From the NCBI GenBank assembly GCA_010672785.1, contig JAAHFX010000002.1, positions 201,493-265,492 on the forward strand: DNA of 64,000 nt. The letters run 5' to 3'. Below, piece by piece: positions 7,894 through 15,947 of the stretch (within the stretch, counting starts at the first letter, position 1; each line of letters starts with the position of its first letter). The translations under genes and the position numbers were made by a program. The stretch is from Sphaerospermopsis sp. SIO1G1 (GTDB lineage: Bacteria; Cyanobacteriota; Cyanobacteriia; Cyanobacteriales; Nostocaceae). The notes beneath the pieces were generated by a model that saw nothing but the letters and a program-made list of their open reading frames with translations, searched no databases and was not told the DNA's origin.

Positions 7894-8802
7894 TTATTTG
7901 AAAGCAACGTTAACGTTGGCAACAGCAACTTCTTTGTTTTCTGCATCCACAGCTACGTCGCTGGAAGTAACTGGAACTCTTAACCATAGGGCTACAGCAG
8001 GTGCAATACCTAATACAAAACCTAAACCTACGGGGATAGAGAAACCAGCAGCTAAACTCATCACCGTGGCAAAACCAAAGTTAGCCAAATAAACTATTAA
8101 GGGAACATTAAGTTGCGATCGCTCTAATTTGATGGGGTTTTTTCTCCATAGGAATGCTGCTACTGTCATGAATAATGAACCTGTACCCATCCAACCAGCA
8201 AAGTTTTGATAAGGCATTCCAAAGAAAGCGCCTGTTTGATGCCAATACCAGAAGGGTAAAGAAGTTTGACTCATGGCTGGATCAAGAACAAAATCCCAAG
8301 AAGTTAGTAATAATGCACCTAATGCGATCGCCCCGATATGACGGAATAAACCGGGTTTCTTATCAACTTCTAAACCAACACGTGCTAATAGATAGGAAAC
8401 ACATCCTACGTAAAACCAAGATAAAGGAATAGTAAATGGTACTAAACCGTTAATTTTATAACCTAAACCACTTAAATAGCTATAGGCACCAAAAGGAAAA
8501 CCTGTGCTAGTTCCTAACAATTCACTGGTGAGTGAAATAGACACTGCCGGAATCAAAAAGCACAAAACTTTACCTAAGCCTAAAGTGCGTTGTGCATATA
8601 GGAATACAGCCAAAGCACCCAGAATCATATAGACAACACCACCACCTGCCATACTCCACTGCATAGCAGTTTGGCCGACTTCCGATAAACTCAAAATTAT
8701 TTCGGCATGAGGAATAACTAGTAATATTCCGGCTAATCCAAATACCATAGATACGATATGACCAATCAGGCATACACGCTCAAAAATTACCACTTGTTTC
8801 AT
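7894..8802 (-). CDS. cruF: Carotenoid 1',2'-hydratase CruF
   Basis: The 302-residue, highly hydrophobic product has seven or eight predicted membrane segments and the CruF/CrtC-like (DUF422) core: ELLGTSTGFPFGAYSY, LGYKINGLVPFTIPLSW, TSWDFVLDPAMS and GAFFGMPYQNFAGWMGTG. CruF adds water to the psi-end of gamma-carotene-type precursors, giving the 1'-hydroxyl of myxol that CruG later glycosylates. It precedes cruG on the same strand with a repeat-filled gap, so co-transcription is plausible but not certain. Start: an ATG preceded by AAGGTTAAGGAC. Length and motifs are typical. Confidence 0.93.
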   Translation of the reverse strand: MKQVVIFERVCLIGHIVSMVFGLAGILLVIPHAEIILSLSEVGQTAMQWSMAGGGVVYMILGALAVFLYAQRTLGLGKVLCFLIPAVSISLTSELLGTSTGFPFGAYSYLSGLGYKINGLVPFTIPLSWFYVGCVSYLLARVGLEVDKKPGLFRHIGAIALGALLLTSWDFVLDPAMSQTSLPFWYWHQTGAFFGMPYQNFAGWMGTGSLFMTVAAFLWRKNPIKLERSQLNVPLIVYLANFGFATVMSLAAGFSIPVGLGFVLGIAPAVALWLRVPVTSSDVAVDAENKEVAVANVNVAFK

Positions 8803-9025
8803 GATTAGTCCTTAACCTTCCTAAAATATGACATACGGCTACTCGACTGCTAATAGTTTACAAATGTTTAAGATCATAATTTAACTAATTTTTACAAAAA
8901 CATCAGAAAAAATAAAACTTGGATAGATAATTAGCTGATGAAATTACAGTTAAAAATCATATTTAAAAGTATTAATTTTATCTTCTATTTCTGCATCTAC
9001 TAGCTGTGACTTCGCCTATTCACAA

Positions 9026-9469
9026 ATGACCAAATTACTCTCTATGTCAATTTTCAAACAAATACCTTGGTTGTCTTTAACACTCGTATTTTTAAGTTAT
9101 TGTGCTTTGGGTTGGATGATATCAGAAACTGAAACACCTGGTTGGGTATGGATACTACTCATTTCTGGCATTGTTTTATTACTAGCAAGTTTAACCACTC
9201 CCTGGTCAAAAATTACAGTGTACTATAGCACATTACTCCAATCAAAACTGCGTAGTTTTTTAATCACCATTTTTGCAGCTTTTTTGTTCTTTTTAATGCT
9301 AGCTTGGTTTCGGATATTTTTAGATACTTTACTGATACTTTCCGCTACCATACTTGCTAAGATTGATTTCCAAACGTCTGGATACAATGCTGGTGCAAGT
9401 TTTTTCTTAACATCCAGCTTTGCCTTATCAGGTTTAGGTGTGGGAGCTTGGTTGCACAGACTAGTTTAA
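9026..9469 (+). CDS. Conserved small membrane protein of unknown function
   Basis: I do not recognise this 147-residue product. Four hydrophobic segments are visible, at roughly residues 15-32, 40-57, 76-110 and 122-145. WDW-like aromatic residues occur at loop edges (ETPGWVWILL) and there are few charged residues. A second ATG (9044, MSIFKQIPW) is an alternative start. It is convergent with rpmA, from which it is separated by a strong hairpin. The hydrophobic pattern and normal codon use argue for a real gene; no function is proposed. Confidence 0.7.
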   Translation: MTKLLSMSIFKQIPWLSLTLVFLSYCALGWMISETETPGWVWILLISGIVLLLASLTTPWSKITVYYSTLLQSKLRSFLITIFAAFLFFLMLAWFRIFLDTLLILSATILAKIDFQTSGYNAGASFFLTSSFALSGLGVGAWLHRLV

Positions 9470-9486
9470 GTAGGGGTTGATGAAAA

Positions 9487-9546
9487 GGTGATTGGTGATT
9501 GATTAACAGTGAACAGTGAACAGTAAACAGTGATAACTGATAACTG
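9487..9546. repeat. Heptad repeat AACAGTG/AACTGAT
   Basis: TTAACAGTGAACAGTGAACAG followed by GTGATAACTGATAACTGAC units, intergenic. Confidence 0.65.
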
Positions 9547-9568
9547 ACCTTGTCACCCGGTAAGCTTT

Positions 9569-9606
9569 GGCGGGTATGGAGTCTAATAGATGTACCATAC
9601 TCCGCC
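9569..9606. terminator. Strong hairpin between convergent genes
   Basis: GGCGGGTATGG pairs with CCATAC-T-CCGCC (11 bp with one bulged T) around a 15-base loop. It lies between the stop of the membrane protein gene and the 3' end of rpmA, so it may end transcription from either side, though the U-run (TATTTTGAC) is weak. Confidence 0.55.
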
Positions 9607-9688
9607 TATTTTGACACTATTAAATAATGCCAAACCCTTACAACTAAACACTAAGAGTCAATTTTCGGTTCTGCCAACTAATGACTAA

Positions 9689-9964
9689 CTAGCCTGCTAC
9701 TGCTTCGGTAGCAACGGGATAAACACTAACTTTCTTGCGGGTTTTGCCTTTTCTTTCAAAAGTAACAATACCATCAACAAGGGCAAACAAAGTATCATCA
9801 CTACCAATACCCACATTGTTACCAGGGTGGAATTTAGTTCCACGCTGACGTACCAGGATATTACCTGCAATGACAGATTGACCACCGTAGCGTTTTACGC
9901 CTAAACGTTGAGAATTAGAGTCACGACCGTTACGTGTACTACCTGTACCTTTCTTATGAGCCAT
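9689..9964 (-). CDS. rpmA: 50S ribosomal protein L27
   Basis: The 91-residue product begins [20 protein letters not shown] and continues [28 protein letters not shown], the standard L27 N-terminal region that reaches toward the peptidyl-transferase centre. Length is normal and there is no N-terminal cleavage extension of the Firmicutes type. It follows rplU by 68 bases on the same strand, the usual rplU-rpmA order, so both are expected on one transcript. Confidence 0.98.
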   Translation of the reverse strand: MAHKKGTGSTRNGRDSNSQRLGVKRYGGQSVIAGNILVRQRGTKFHPGNNVGIGSDDTLFALVDGIVTFERKGKTRKKVSVYPVATEAVAG

Positions 9965-10032
9965 AATTTCCTCTATTGTGTATCTACTTGTTGTGATTAT
10001 CCAGTAGGTAATTTTTTTTGCTATCTACCAAA

Positions 10033-10401
10033 TTAATTAGAAGACTCAGGAGTAGTTGGCTCTTCTTGGTGTGCCAAAACTTCACCATTCAGGTTAATGG
10101 AATTAATTAAAAGTCTGGTAATTTCCTGGCGGTGTCCCCGTTTTTTACGAGTTTTCTTCTTGGGTTTCATTTTGTAAACCAGGACTTTACGACCTCTCAG
10201 GTGTCGCATTACAGTCCCTTCTACAGTCGCACCAGTTACCCGTGGTTGTCCGATAGAGACGTTACCTTCGTGCTGTACCAGTAATACTGAATCTATTGTA
10301 ACCTTCTCATCTGGTTCGGTGTGCAAAAGTTCGATATCGTAAAAGCGGCCTGCTTCTACTTTGAGTTGTTTGCCACCGGTTTCAATAATTGCGTAAGTCA
10401 T
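10033..10401 (-). CDS. rplU: 50S ribosomal protein L21
   Basis: The 122-residue product starts [20 protein letters not shown] and carries the L21 signature [14 protein letters not shown] near residues 79-92. A short acidic tail ([12 protein letters not shown]) extends the ~103-residue core. L21 binds 23S rRNA in the large subunit. A branched hairpin structure lies 30 bases upstream of the start codon in the leader, a plausible autoregulatory element. Confidence 0.98.
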   Translation of the reverse strand: MTYAIIETGGKQLKVEAGRFYDIELLHTEPDEKVTIDSVLLVQHEGNVSIGQPRVTGATVEGTVMRHLRGRKVLVYKMKPKKKTRKKRGHRQEITRLLINSINLNGEVLAHQEEPTTPESSN

Positions 10402-10430
10402 GAAGTTGTGCTTGAGTTTGCCGTACAGGT

Positions 10431-10479
10431 AGCTGGCTCTTATCTCCTGTGGAGTCCTAAAAAATAGGCTTTGCCAGCT
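10431..10479 (-). promoter_or_regulatory. Branched RNA structure in the rplU-rpmA leader
   Basis: On the transcript strand an outer 7-bp stem (AGCTGGC against GCCAGCT) encloses two hairpins, CCTA-TTTTT-TAGG and CTCC-ACA-GGAG, giving a compact three-way junction 30 nt before the start codon. Ribosomal-protein operons often use such leaders for feedback control. The fold is seen directly in the sequence; function is inferred. Confidence 0.55.
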
Positions 10480-10712
10480 TTTGCATTGTGTCTACCTGAT
10501 CCGAGCAGGAATAAGACAGACAATCTACTATTGTACCTTGTATCAGGTTAATAAGTCAACAAAAAACATCCACTGAGAAAGTTTTCGGGAAATTGTGACT
10601 TAATCACCGGAATTTTGATAAATGAAAATGTAGTTAACTTTGACACAGACAGAACAAATATCTACTTATCTGGGTGACTGTTAGAGTTACTCAGATTTTT
10701 TTGATATCCAGA

Positions 10713-10718
10713 TATAAT
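10713..10718 (+). promoter_or_regulatory. Possible -10 box of the nucleotidyltransferase gene
   Basis: A TATAAT hexamer lies 83 bases before the start codon at 10801. No convincing -35 hexamer is found at 17 bases, so the assignment is weak. The rest of 10480-10800 holds no gene. Confidence 0.3.
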
Positions 10719-10800
10719 AGTAGTCTAATTTCTGGCCGTTCCCAATAAAAATTTAGACAAATGCACAAGTTTCAGTTGTAGTCACCAAGTATCTGCTGTT

Positions 10801-11892
10801 ATGAAGAGAATAGAAGTTGAACAAAGAGCTATTCTAATTGGTTTAGCGGGAAGTCATGGTTACGGTTTAAATCGCCCTGATTCTGATTATGATTATCGTG
10901 GAGTATTTATTGCTCCTAAAAGATATTATTTAGGGTTTGATAAAATTGAACAAAAAGATACCGGTTGGGATGAACCAGGGATTTTACCTTTTTTAGATGG
11001 TAATCAAGACACAGTTATTTATGAATTAAGAAAACTATTAAATTTATTATCAGGTGCAAACCCCAATGTTTTAGAATTGTTGTGGCTACCTACATATCCA
11101 TTGATTACAAAAACAGGACAGCATTTAATTAATCACAGAAATATTTTTTTAAGTAAAAAAGTTAAACATACATATTCAGGTTATGCTTTTGCTCAAATCA
11201 AAAAGATGGAAACCCATCGCAAATGGCTATTAAATCCACCTACTAAAAAACCTGTTCCTTCAGATTTTGACATAGAAGCAGAATCACCATTAAGTAAAGA
11301 TGAACTCAACGCTTTTTTAGAATATCTGTATTTATTGATTAGGGACAAAATTGAATTTTTAGAAGCATCTGAAGAATTGTATAAATTACTGACAGCAGAT
11401 ATTGACTTTAAAGGTTTATTAAAACAATATACATTACCTGATCAAACCTTAAAATATACTCAGAACTTAACTAATAGTCGGAAAGACTTTATCCGCTTAC
11501 TGCAAAGAAGTCAAAGTTATCAAATTGCTCTGAGAGAATGGAAAGCATATCAATCTTGGTTAAAGAATAGAAACCCCTCCAGAGCGGAAATGGAAAGAAA
11601 ATCTGGTTATGATTTGAAACATGGAATGCACTGTATTAGATTATTACGCAGTGGGTTAGAAATATTGCAGACACAAGAAATAATAGTAGACAGAAGAATT
11701 GCAGGTGATGTAGAAGATTTAAAAGCTATTCTTAGTGGTGATTACACCTATGAACAATTAATGCAAATGGCAGAAGACTTAGTTAAACAAATGGATGCTG
11801 TATATGTAAAATCTACCTTAAAATCTCAACCAGACCTAGAAGAAATTAATAATTTATGTATAGAATTAGTAGAAATGCAAAGTTGGGGATAA
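10801..11892 (+). CDS. Predicted nucleotidyltransferase (DNA polymerase beta superfamily)
   Basis: The 363-residue product has the minimal nucleotidyltransferase motif at its N-terminus: GLAGSHGYGLNRPDSDYDYRGVFIAP (residues 14-39), i.e. G-S-x9-D-x-D-x-R. Residues 70-90 (NPNVLELLWLP) are typical of the COG3541 group. The C-terminal half is helical, with KSGYDLKHGMHCIRLLRSGLEIL, also conserved in that group. Biochemical role is unknown; relatives occur as house-keeping and as phage-encoded genes. No antitoxin-like partner is adjacent. Confidence 0.85.
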   Translation: MKRIEVEQRAILIGLAGSHGYGLNRPDSDYDYRGVFIAPKRYYLGFDKIEQKDTGWDEPGILPFLDGNQDTVIYELRKLLNLLSGANPNVLELLWLPTYPLITKTGQHLINHRNIFLSKKVKHTYSGYAFAQIKKMETHRKWLLNPPTKKPVPSDFDIEAESPLSKDELNAFLEYLYLLIRDKIEFLEASEELYKLLTADIDFKGLLKQYTLPDQTLKYTQNLTNSRKDFIRLLQRSQSYQIALREWKAYQSWLKNRNPSRAEMERKSGYDLKHGMHCIRLLRSGLEILQTQEIIVDRRIAGDVEDLKAILSGDYTYEQLMQMAEDLVKQMDAVYVKSTLKSQPDLEEINNLCIELVEMQSWG

Positions 11893-11965
11893 AATTAATC
11901 AGAACATATATATTTCCAAAATATATTATGATTATCCCTACTTTTTGGTAGTGAAGGTAAATTAA

Positions 11966-13252
11966 ATGAAACGATCATTTTTGAACCAAAAAACAAAATT
12001 TATCAGTGATCAACTCAGCAAAAATTGGCACTCATTTAATAATTGGTTTAGCACAACTCCAGAACGAGCAATCTTAGAAGCTTATGAAGCTGCTCAAGCT
12101 ATTCAAAAAATTGAAAATGAGCAATTTGATGGTCAAAAAATTTCTCATGAATTTGCTGATTATAGTGAAAACGTCATGGCTTTTTGGGAAGGTAATCTCA
12201 ACAGAAACCTGGCTCTGATTAAGCTGAGATTAGCAGAATTTCAATTAGGAATTAAATTTGTTGATATTTCCGAAAATGATGTTTTGAGCAAACTTCAGTT
12301 TATTGATACAGTTATCTATAAATATAATCAAAAAAATATAATTTCTGCACCTAGTATCATTAATAATGATGAAAAAAAAGATGATAATCAAGATGAGATA
12401 TTAATAAATAGGAACTCAGATATAGATAATGAGGAAATTTTAAAAGAGCCACCAGTAACTCAAAAAACAGGTGTTTTTCCCCGCTCAATTGGCAGAACAT
12501 TTAATAGAATTGCCAATGACTTTGCACCACAAGCAGAAGAAACATTTGTCAAAAAATACCGCACTTCTAGAAACAGAACTAGGCGAGCAATTAAGTTTTT
12601 ATTACTGTTGATAATTATTCCCTTATTAACTCAGCATTTTTCTAAAGAATTCTTAGTTCAGCCTATTTTTAGTAACTTAATATATAAAGACACACATATT
12701 TTTGTCAATGCCGACATGGAAGCACAAGCATTGAATGAACTAAAACAGTTTGAGAAGAAATTAAAATTTCAAAATTTATTAACTAAAGCTCCAGAAATTT
12801 CTCCAGAAAATATTAAACTCCAAGTCAAAAATAAAGCATTGGAAATTGCTGAAGAATTTCATTCCAAAAGTAGTAGCGCCATTAGCAATTTATTTGCTGA
12901 TATTTTTTCCGTAGTTGCTTTTGCAATTGTCATTGCTGTGAGTAAAAAAGATATAGTCTTTCTCCAATCACTGTTAGATAAAATAGTTTATGGTTTAAGT
13001 GATAGTGCTAAGGCGTTTATCATTATTTTAGTCACAGATATATTTGTGGGTTTCCACTCTCCCCACGGATGGGAAATTCTATTAGAAGGATTAGCCAATC
13101 ATTTAGGTTTACCAGCCAGTAGAAATGCTATATTTCTCTTCATTGCTACCTTTCCAGTCATATTAAATACTATTTTTAAATATTGGATTTTTCGTTATCT
13201 GAGTCGTTTATCTCCTTCTGCGTTAGCGACATTAAAAGAAATGGATGAATAG
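11966..13252 (+). CDS. pxcA: Proton extrusion protein PcxA (CemA/CotA homologue)
   Basis: The 428-residue product ends in a CemA domain: membrane helices near residues 205-226, 308-330, 345-362 and 385-405, with VTDIFVGFHSPHGWEILLEG and the C-terminal FRYLSRLSPSALATLKEMDE. The N-terminal ~180 residues are soluble and variable. PcxA/PxcA is needed in cyanobacteria for light-induced proton extrusion across the cytoplasmic membrane, and CemA is its chloroplast relative. Length is normal for cyanobacterial PxcA. The gene stands alone and is followed by a palindromic repeat. Confidence 0.92.
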   Translation: MKRSFLNQKTKFISDQLSKNWHSFNNWFSTTPERAILEAYEAAQAIQKIENEQFDGQKISHEFADYSENVMAFWEGNLNRNLALIKLRLAEFQLGIKFVDISENDVLSKLQFIDTVIYKYNQKNIISAPSIINNDEKKDDNQDEILINRNSDIDNEEILKEPPVTQKTGVFPRSIGRTFNRIANDFAPQAEETFVKKYRTSRNRTRRAIKFLLLLIIIPLLTQHFSKEFLVQPIFSNLIYKDTHIFVNADMEAQALNELKQFEKKLKFQNLLTKAPEISPENIKLQVKNKALEIAEEFHSKSSSAISNLFADIFSVVAFAIVIAVSKKDIVFLQSLLDKIVYGLSDSAKAFIIILVTDIFVGFHSPHGWEILLEGLANHLGLPASRNAIFLFIATFPVILNTIFKYWIFRYLSRLSPSALATLKEMDE

Positions 13253-13284
13253 GTAAGTTGTTGTCTATTTTCAATGCACAGTAA

Positions 13285-13312
13285 GTAGAGACATTGCATA
13301 CAACGTCTCTAC
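13285..13312. repeat. 28-bp GTAGAGAC palindromic repeat
   Basis: GTAGAGAC-A-TTG, loop CATA, CAA-C-GTCTCTAC: an 8-bp outer and 3-bp inner stem with one mismatch. It lies 32 bases after the pxcA stop codon and could act as a terminator. Confidence 0.6.
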
Positions 13313-13504
13313 ATTCTTTGCCGGAAATGTCTAATATACAATCTAAAAGTTACTGTATTTAGTGCAGAATTTCCATTTGTCTGCTATTAATAAATATTAA
13401 GCTTTACTTTGATTGCCAAAGTAAAAGTCAATGATTATACAAATGCTAGATGTAATTTTCACACCATAGCATAAATATAAATTTTGTTGTTTATTTACCA
13501 GTTA

Positions 13505-14713
13505 ATGCTCATGAGTATCTTATCTAAGCGCAAATTTCAACTTTCCGCAGGAATTATTTCCTGTTTTTTAGCTATTTTAGCTCATCAAAATATCTCTGCA
13601 CAGGCGGAGAATAAATACACAAATACCCAACTGGAAATTTCACAATCAGAAAGCAAAACTAAAAACAATTCTGTTTTTTATTCAGTTGTAGATGAATGGC
13701 AGAAATATAAATATAGCGTGAATGGTAAACGGGTTTTAAAGCAAGTAAATCTACCAAATGCAAAGGTGAGTGTTAACGACAAAGATTTATTAACTGTTTT
13801 AAATAATACCAGAACATACTTTCAAAAATACCAACAAAAAGATCCTAATCTTACCCGTAATGGACTATTATTAAGTCAAGGAGTAACAATAGAAAAAGTT
13901 CTGGAAACATTAGATTTCATGATTGATGTTTTAGAGGAAGATATTAGCAATAATCGTCCTAGTAGATTGCAAGATCCAAATTTTATAAATACTAATTTCC
14001 GAGTTATAAAATGGTCAGCACATAACCCTAAAAAACCCAAACAAAAACAACTCAGAATTACCAAATATGCGGTGTTTAGTCACACTGGTTCTCGTACTAA
14101 AACAGCTAAATATAATATTCCCCTTTATAGTTTGAAGGATGATATAGACAACACAAATAAATTTTACACCAAATATACAAAACAGGATGTGTTATCGGGG
14201 ATATATGAACCTGGTGGTAAGGAATTTGGTAAAGTTGAACCTTTAGCATATTTAACTCGTAGTGGTTTAGAATCAGCATTGATGCAGGGAACAATTTTAA
14301 TTAATTTTACTGATGGTACAAAGGCATTCTTTAATGTAGATAGAAATAATGGCATTTCCTATGTGAAAGGGTTAAATCCCAGATTACAAAAACGCTACTG
14401 GTATTTTAGAAAAGTTGATGATATCAAGGGTTATGGACACAAGATAGATAGTAAGATTGCTATTAAACCAGGAGTTACTTTTGCAGGGGATGTACTCAAT
14501 ATTGGTTTAGGAAGAATAATTGTGATGGAATATAATCGAGGAGGAAAAAAACATTTAAAAATGGGAGTAATTGCAGATACAGGTGGGGCATTTTTACCTA
14601 ACTTGCACCAATTAGATTACTTAGCAGGAATTTTTAAAGATTACAAAGAATTTCAGCAATATATTAGACAACTACCTCAGTATGCTACACCATATATTTT
14701 GGTAAAAAAGTAG
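13505..14713 (+). CDS. Exported MltA-like (3D-domain) lytic transglycosylase homologue
   Basis: About 400 residues, with a signal peptide (KRKFQLSAGIISCFLAILAHQNISAQA). The ATG at 13505 or 13511 is preferred over an upstream TTG. The body resembles MltA: GLLLSQGVTIEKVLETLDFM, NFRVIKW, YLTRSGLESALMQGTIL, DGTKAFFNVDRNNG, then the C-terminal 3D region KMGVIADTGGAFLPNLHQLD, whose Asp in ADTGGA corresponds by position to the MltA catalytic Asp. MltA cleaves peptidoglycan to anhydromuropeptides. Similarity is judged by motif order only, so enzyme activity is inferred. It is convergent with the cyclase gene, only 12 bases away. Confidence 0.65.
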   Translation: MLMSILSKRKFQLSAGIISCFLAILAHQNISAQAENKYTNTQLEISQSESKTKNNSVFYSVVDEWQKYKYSVNGKRVLKQVNLPNAKVSVNDKDLLTVLNNTRTYFQKYQQKDPNLTRNGLLLSQGVTIEKVLETLDFMIDVLEEDISNNRPSRLQDPNFINTNFRVIKWSAHNPKKPKQKQLRITKYAVFSHTGSRTKTAKYNIPLYSLKDDIDNTNKFYTKYTKQDVLSGIYEPGGKEFGKVEPLAYLTRSGLESALMQGTILINFTDGTKAFFNVDRNNGISYVKGLNPRLQKRYWYFRKVDDIKGYGHKIDSKIAIKPGVTFAGDVLNIGLGRIIVMEYNRGGKKHLKMGVIADTGGAFLPNLHQLDYLAGIFKDYKEFQQYIRQLPQYATPYILVKK

Positions 14714-14725
14714 TTTTTCAAAGTA

Positions 14726-15475
14726 TTAAAAAAAAGCCATTACCGCAGCAGGTGAACCTGAACCTCCGCGCAGTCTGAGGATACCGATCACTAAGGTAGT
14801 ACCTTGAGGTGGGAGTTGATCTAAATTTGTGAGGTTTTCTAGGACAATACGTGGTTTTGCTAAAACTAAACTGTTAGTTGTAAAATTTGTATCTTGTCCT
14901 GAGTCTACACCGTGAGTATCAATTCCTACTCCTGAAATTTTTCTGTGTGTAATTAAAAACTGAGTGGCATCTGCACTAAAACCTGGAAAGTGCATATTTC
15001 CGTTTTCATCTAGGTTGAAAAAGGCATTTTTATCTAACCATTTGTTTTGCCAGCCTGTATAAAGTAAAACTGTTGAATTTGTGGGAATACTGCCAAATTC
15101 TACTTCCCAAGCCAGAATATCAGTAACATTTAATAGGTAATCTGGGTTTTCTGCGGTTTGGTTGCAGATATTTATGACTACCGCAGAGGTTACTAAGGAT
15201 GGAGGGGAATACTGATCAATACTGTCACCATGACTGTGAAAACTATTGGGTGCGTTAATATGTGTTGCACTATGTTCACCTAAAGCAAAACTTCGTAAGT
15301 AATATCCATCATCTTGAATTTGGGCAACAGTAGTAAATTTAACGCTAGGATCTCCAGGCCATTGAGGTATTTCTGTGTCAATTATATGACTGAGATGAAT
15401 GACACGGGAGTAATTAATATTTTTTGGTGCGGGGGAGTTGATGATGTTTTTCCTTGAGTTTTGAAGTTTCTGGAA
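14726..15475 (-). CDS. Cyclase family (KynB-like) protein without a standard start codon
   Basis: The reverse frame is open from 15475 to the stop at 14726 and encodes ~250 residues. The N-terminal part reads YSRVIHLSHIIDTEIPQWPGDP, then SFALGEHSATHINAPNSF (the metal-binding H-x3-H-x3-P motif of the cyclase family), then HFPGFSADAT, GVGIDTHGVDSG and a normal C-terminal end. The family hydrolyses N-formylkynurenine or similar amides with a metal centre. No ATG, GTG or TTG occurs in frame before the conserved domain; the first Met is at 14995, deep inside. So either a rare start (ATC/ATT near 15442) is used, or the start was lost and this is a young pseudogene. Confidence 0.75.
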   Translation of the reverse strand, partial: FQKLQNSRKNIINSPAPKNINYSRVIHLSHIIDTEIPQWPGDPSVKFTTVAQIQDDGYYLRSFALGEHSATHINAPNSFHSHGDSIDQYSPPSLVTSAVVINICNQTAENPDYLLNVTDILAWEVEFGSIPTNSTVLLYTGWQNKWLDKNAFFNLDENGNMHFPGFSADATQFLITHRKISGVGIDTHGVDSGQDTNFTTNSLVLAKPRIVLENLTNLDQLPPQGTTLVIGILRLRGGSGSPAAVMAFF

Positions 15476-15613
15476 TTATACACCAGGTTTGAGCGCAGAG
15501 TTAAATGAACTACCAAGAATACTCACAATATAAAACTAAGATTGAGGTTTTTTTTGAGACTTTGATTGCAACTTTTGTAAATTTTCAAAGTGCATTTTTA
15601 GTTTGTATGAATA

Positions 15614-15802
15614 CTATATGTTTTTGAATTTATTTCCTGATGAAATCATTATCAGACACCTAGGGTGCGTAAATCCCTCCAGGAATGGCTTCACTAAAGT
15701 GATAGCGTAACGCAGCAAACCCTACAATACCTAATTTTATTCAAAACTCAAATAGGAGTCCTATATGTTTTTGAATTTATTTCCTGATGAAATCATTGTC
15801 AG
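15614..15802. repeat. 42-bp direct repeat bracketing a GTAGGGTG element
   Basis: A block beginning CTATATGTTTTTGAATTTAT and ending ATCATTRTCAG occurs at 15614-15655 and 15761-15802 with a single difference. Between the copies lies a TAGGGTG-ended element at 15661-15725. The rest of 15476-15947 holds no gene. Confidence 0.8.
15661..15725. mobile_element. GTAGGGTG-ended element, short copy
   Basis: Ends TAGGGTGCGT and AAACCCTAC are inverted. The interior (GGCTTCACTAAAGTGATAGC then GTAACGCA) matches the reverse strand of 22147-22251 but lacks about 35 bases, so this is an internally deleted copy. Confidence 0.7.
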
Positions 15803-15947
15803 CGTGGTAGTCATATATATTTGTTGCTTTATTGCCAAGGCATATTTGCATACTCTTGCTTCAAGGATAACTCTTTGTTACATCGGAAGTTGAGGTTTTC
15901 ATTTTTTGTGCTATAACCCACAAATAAACTGTTAGAGAAATGAATAT

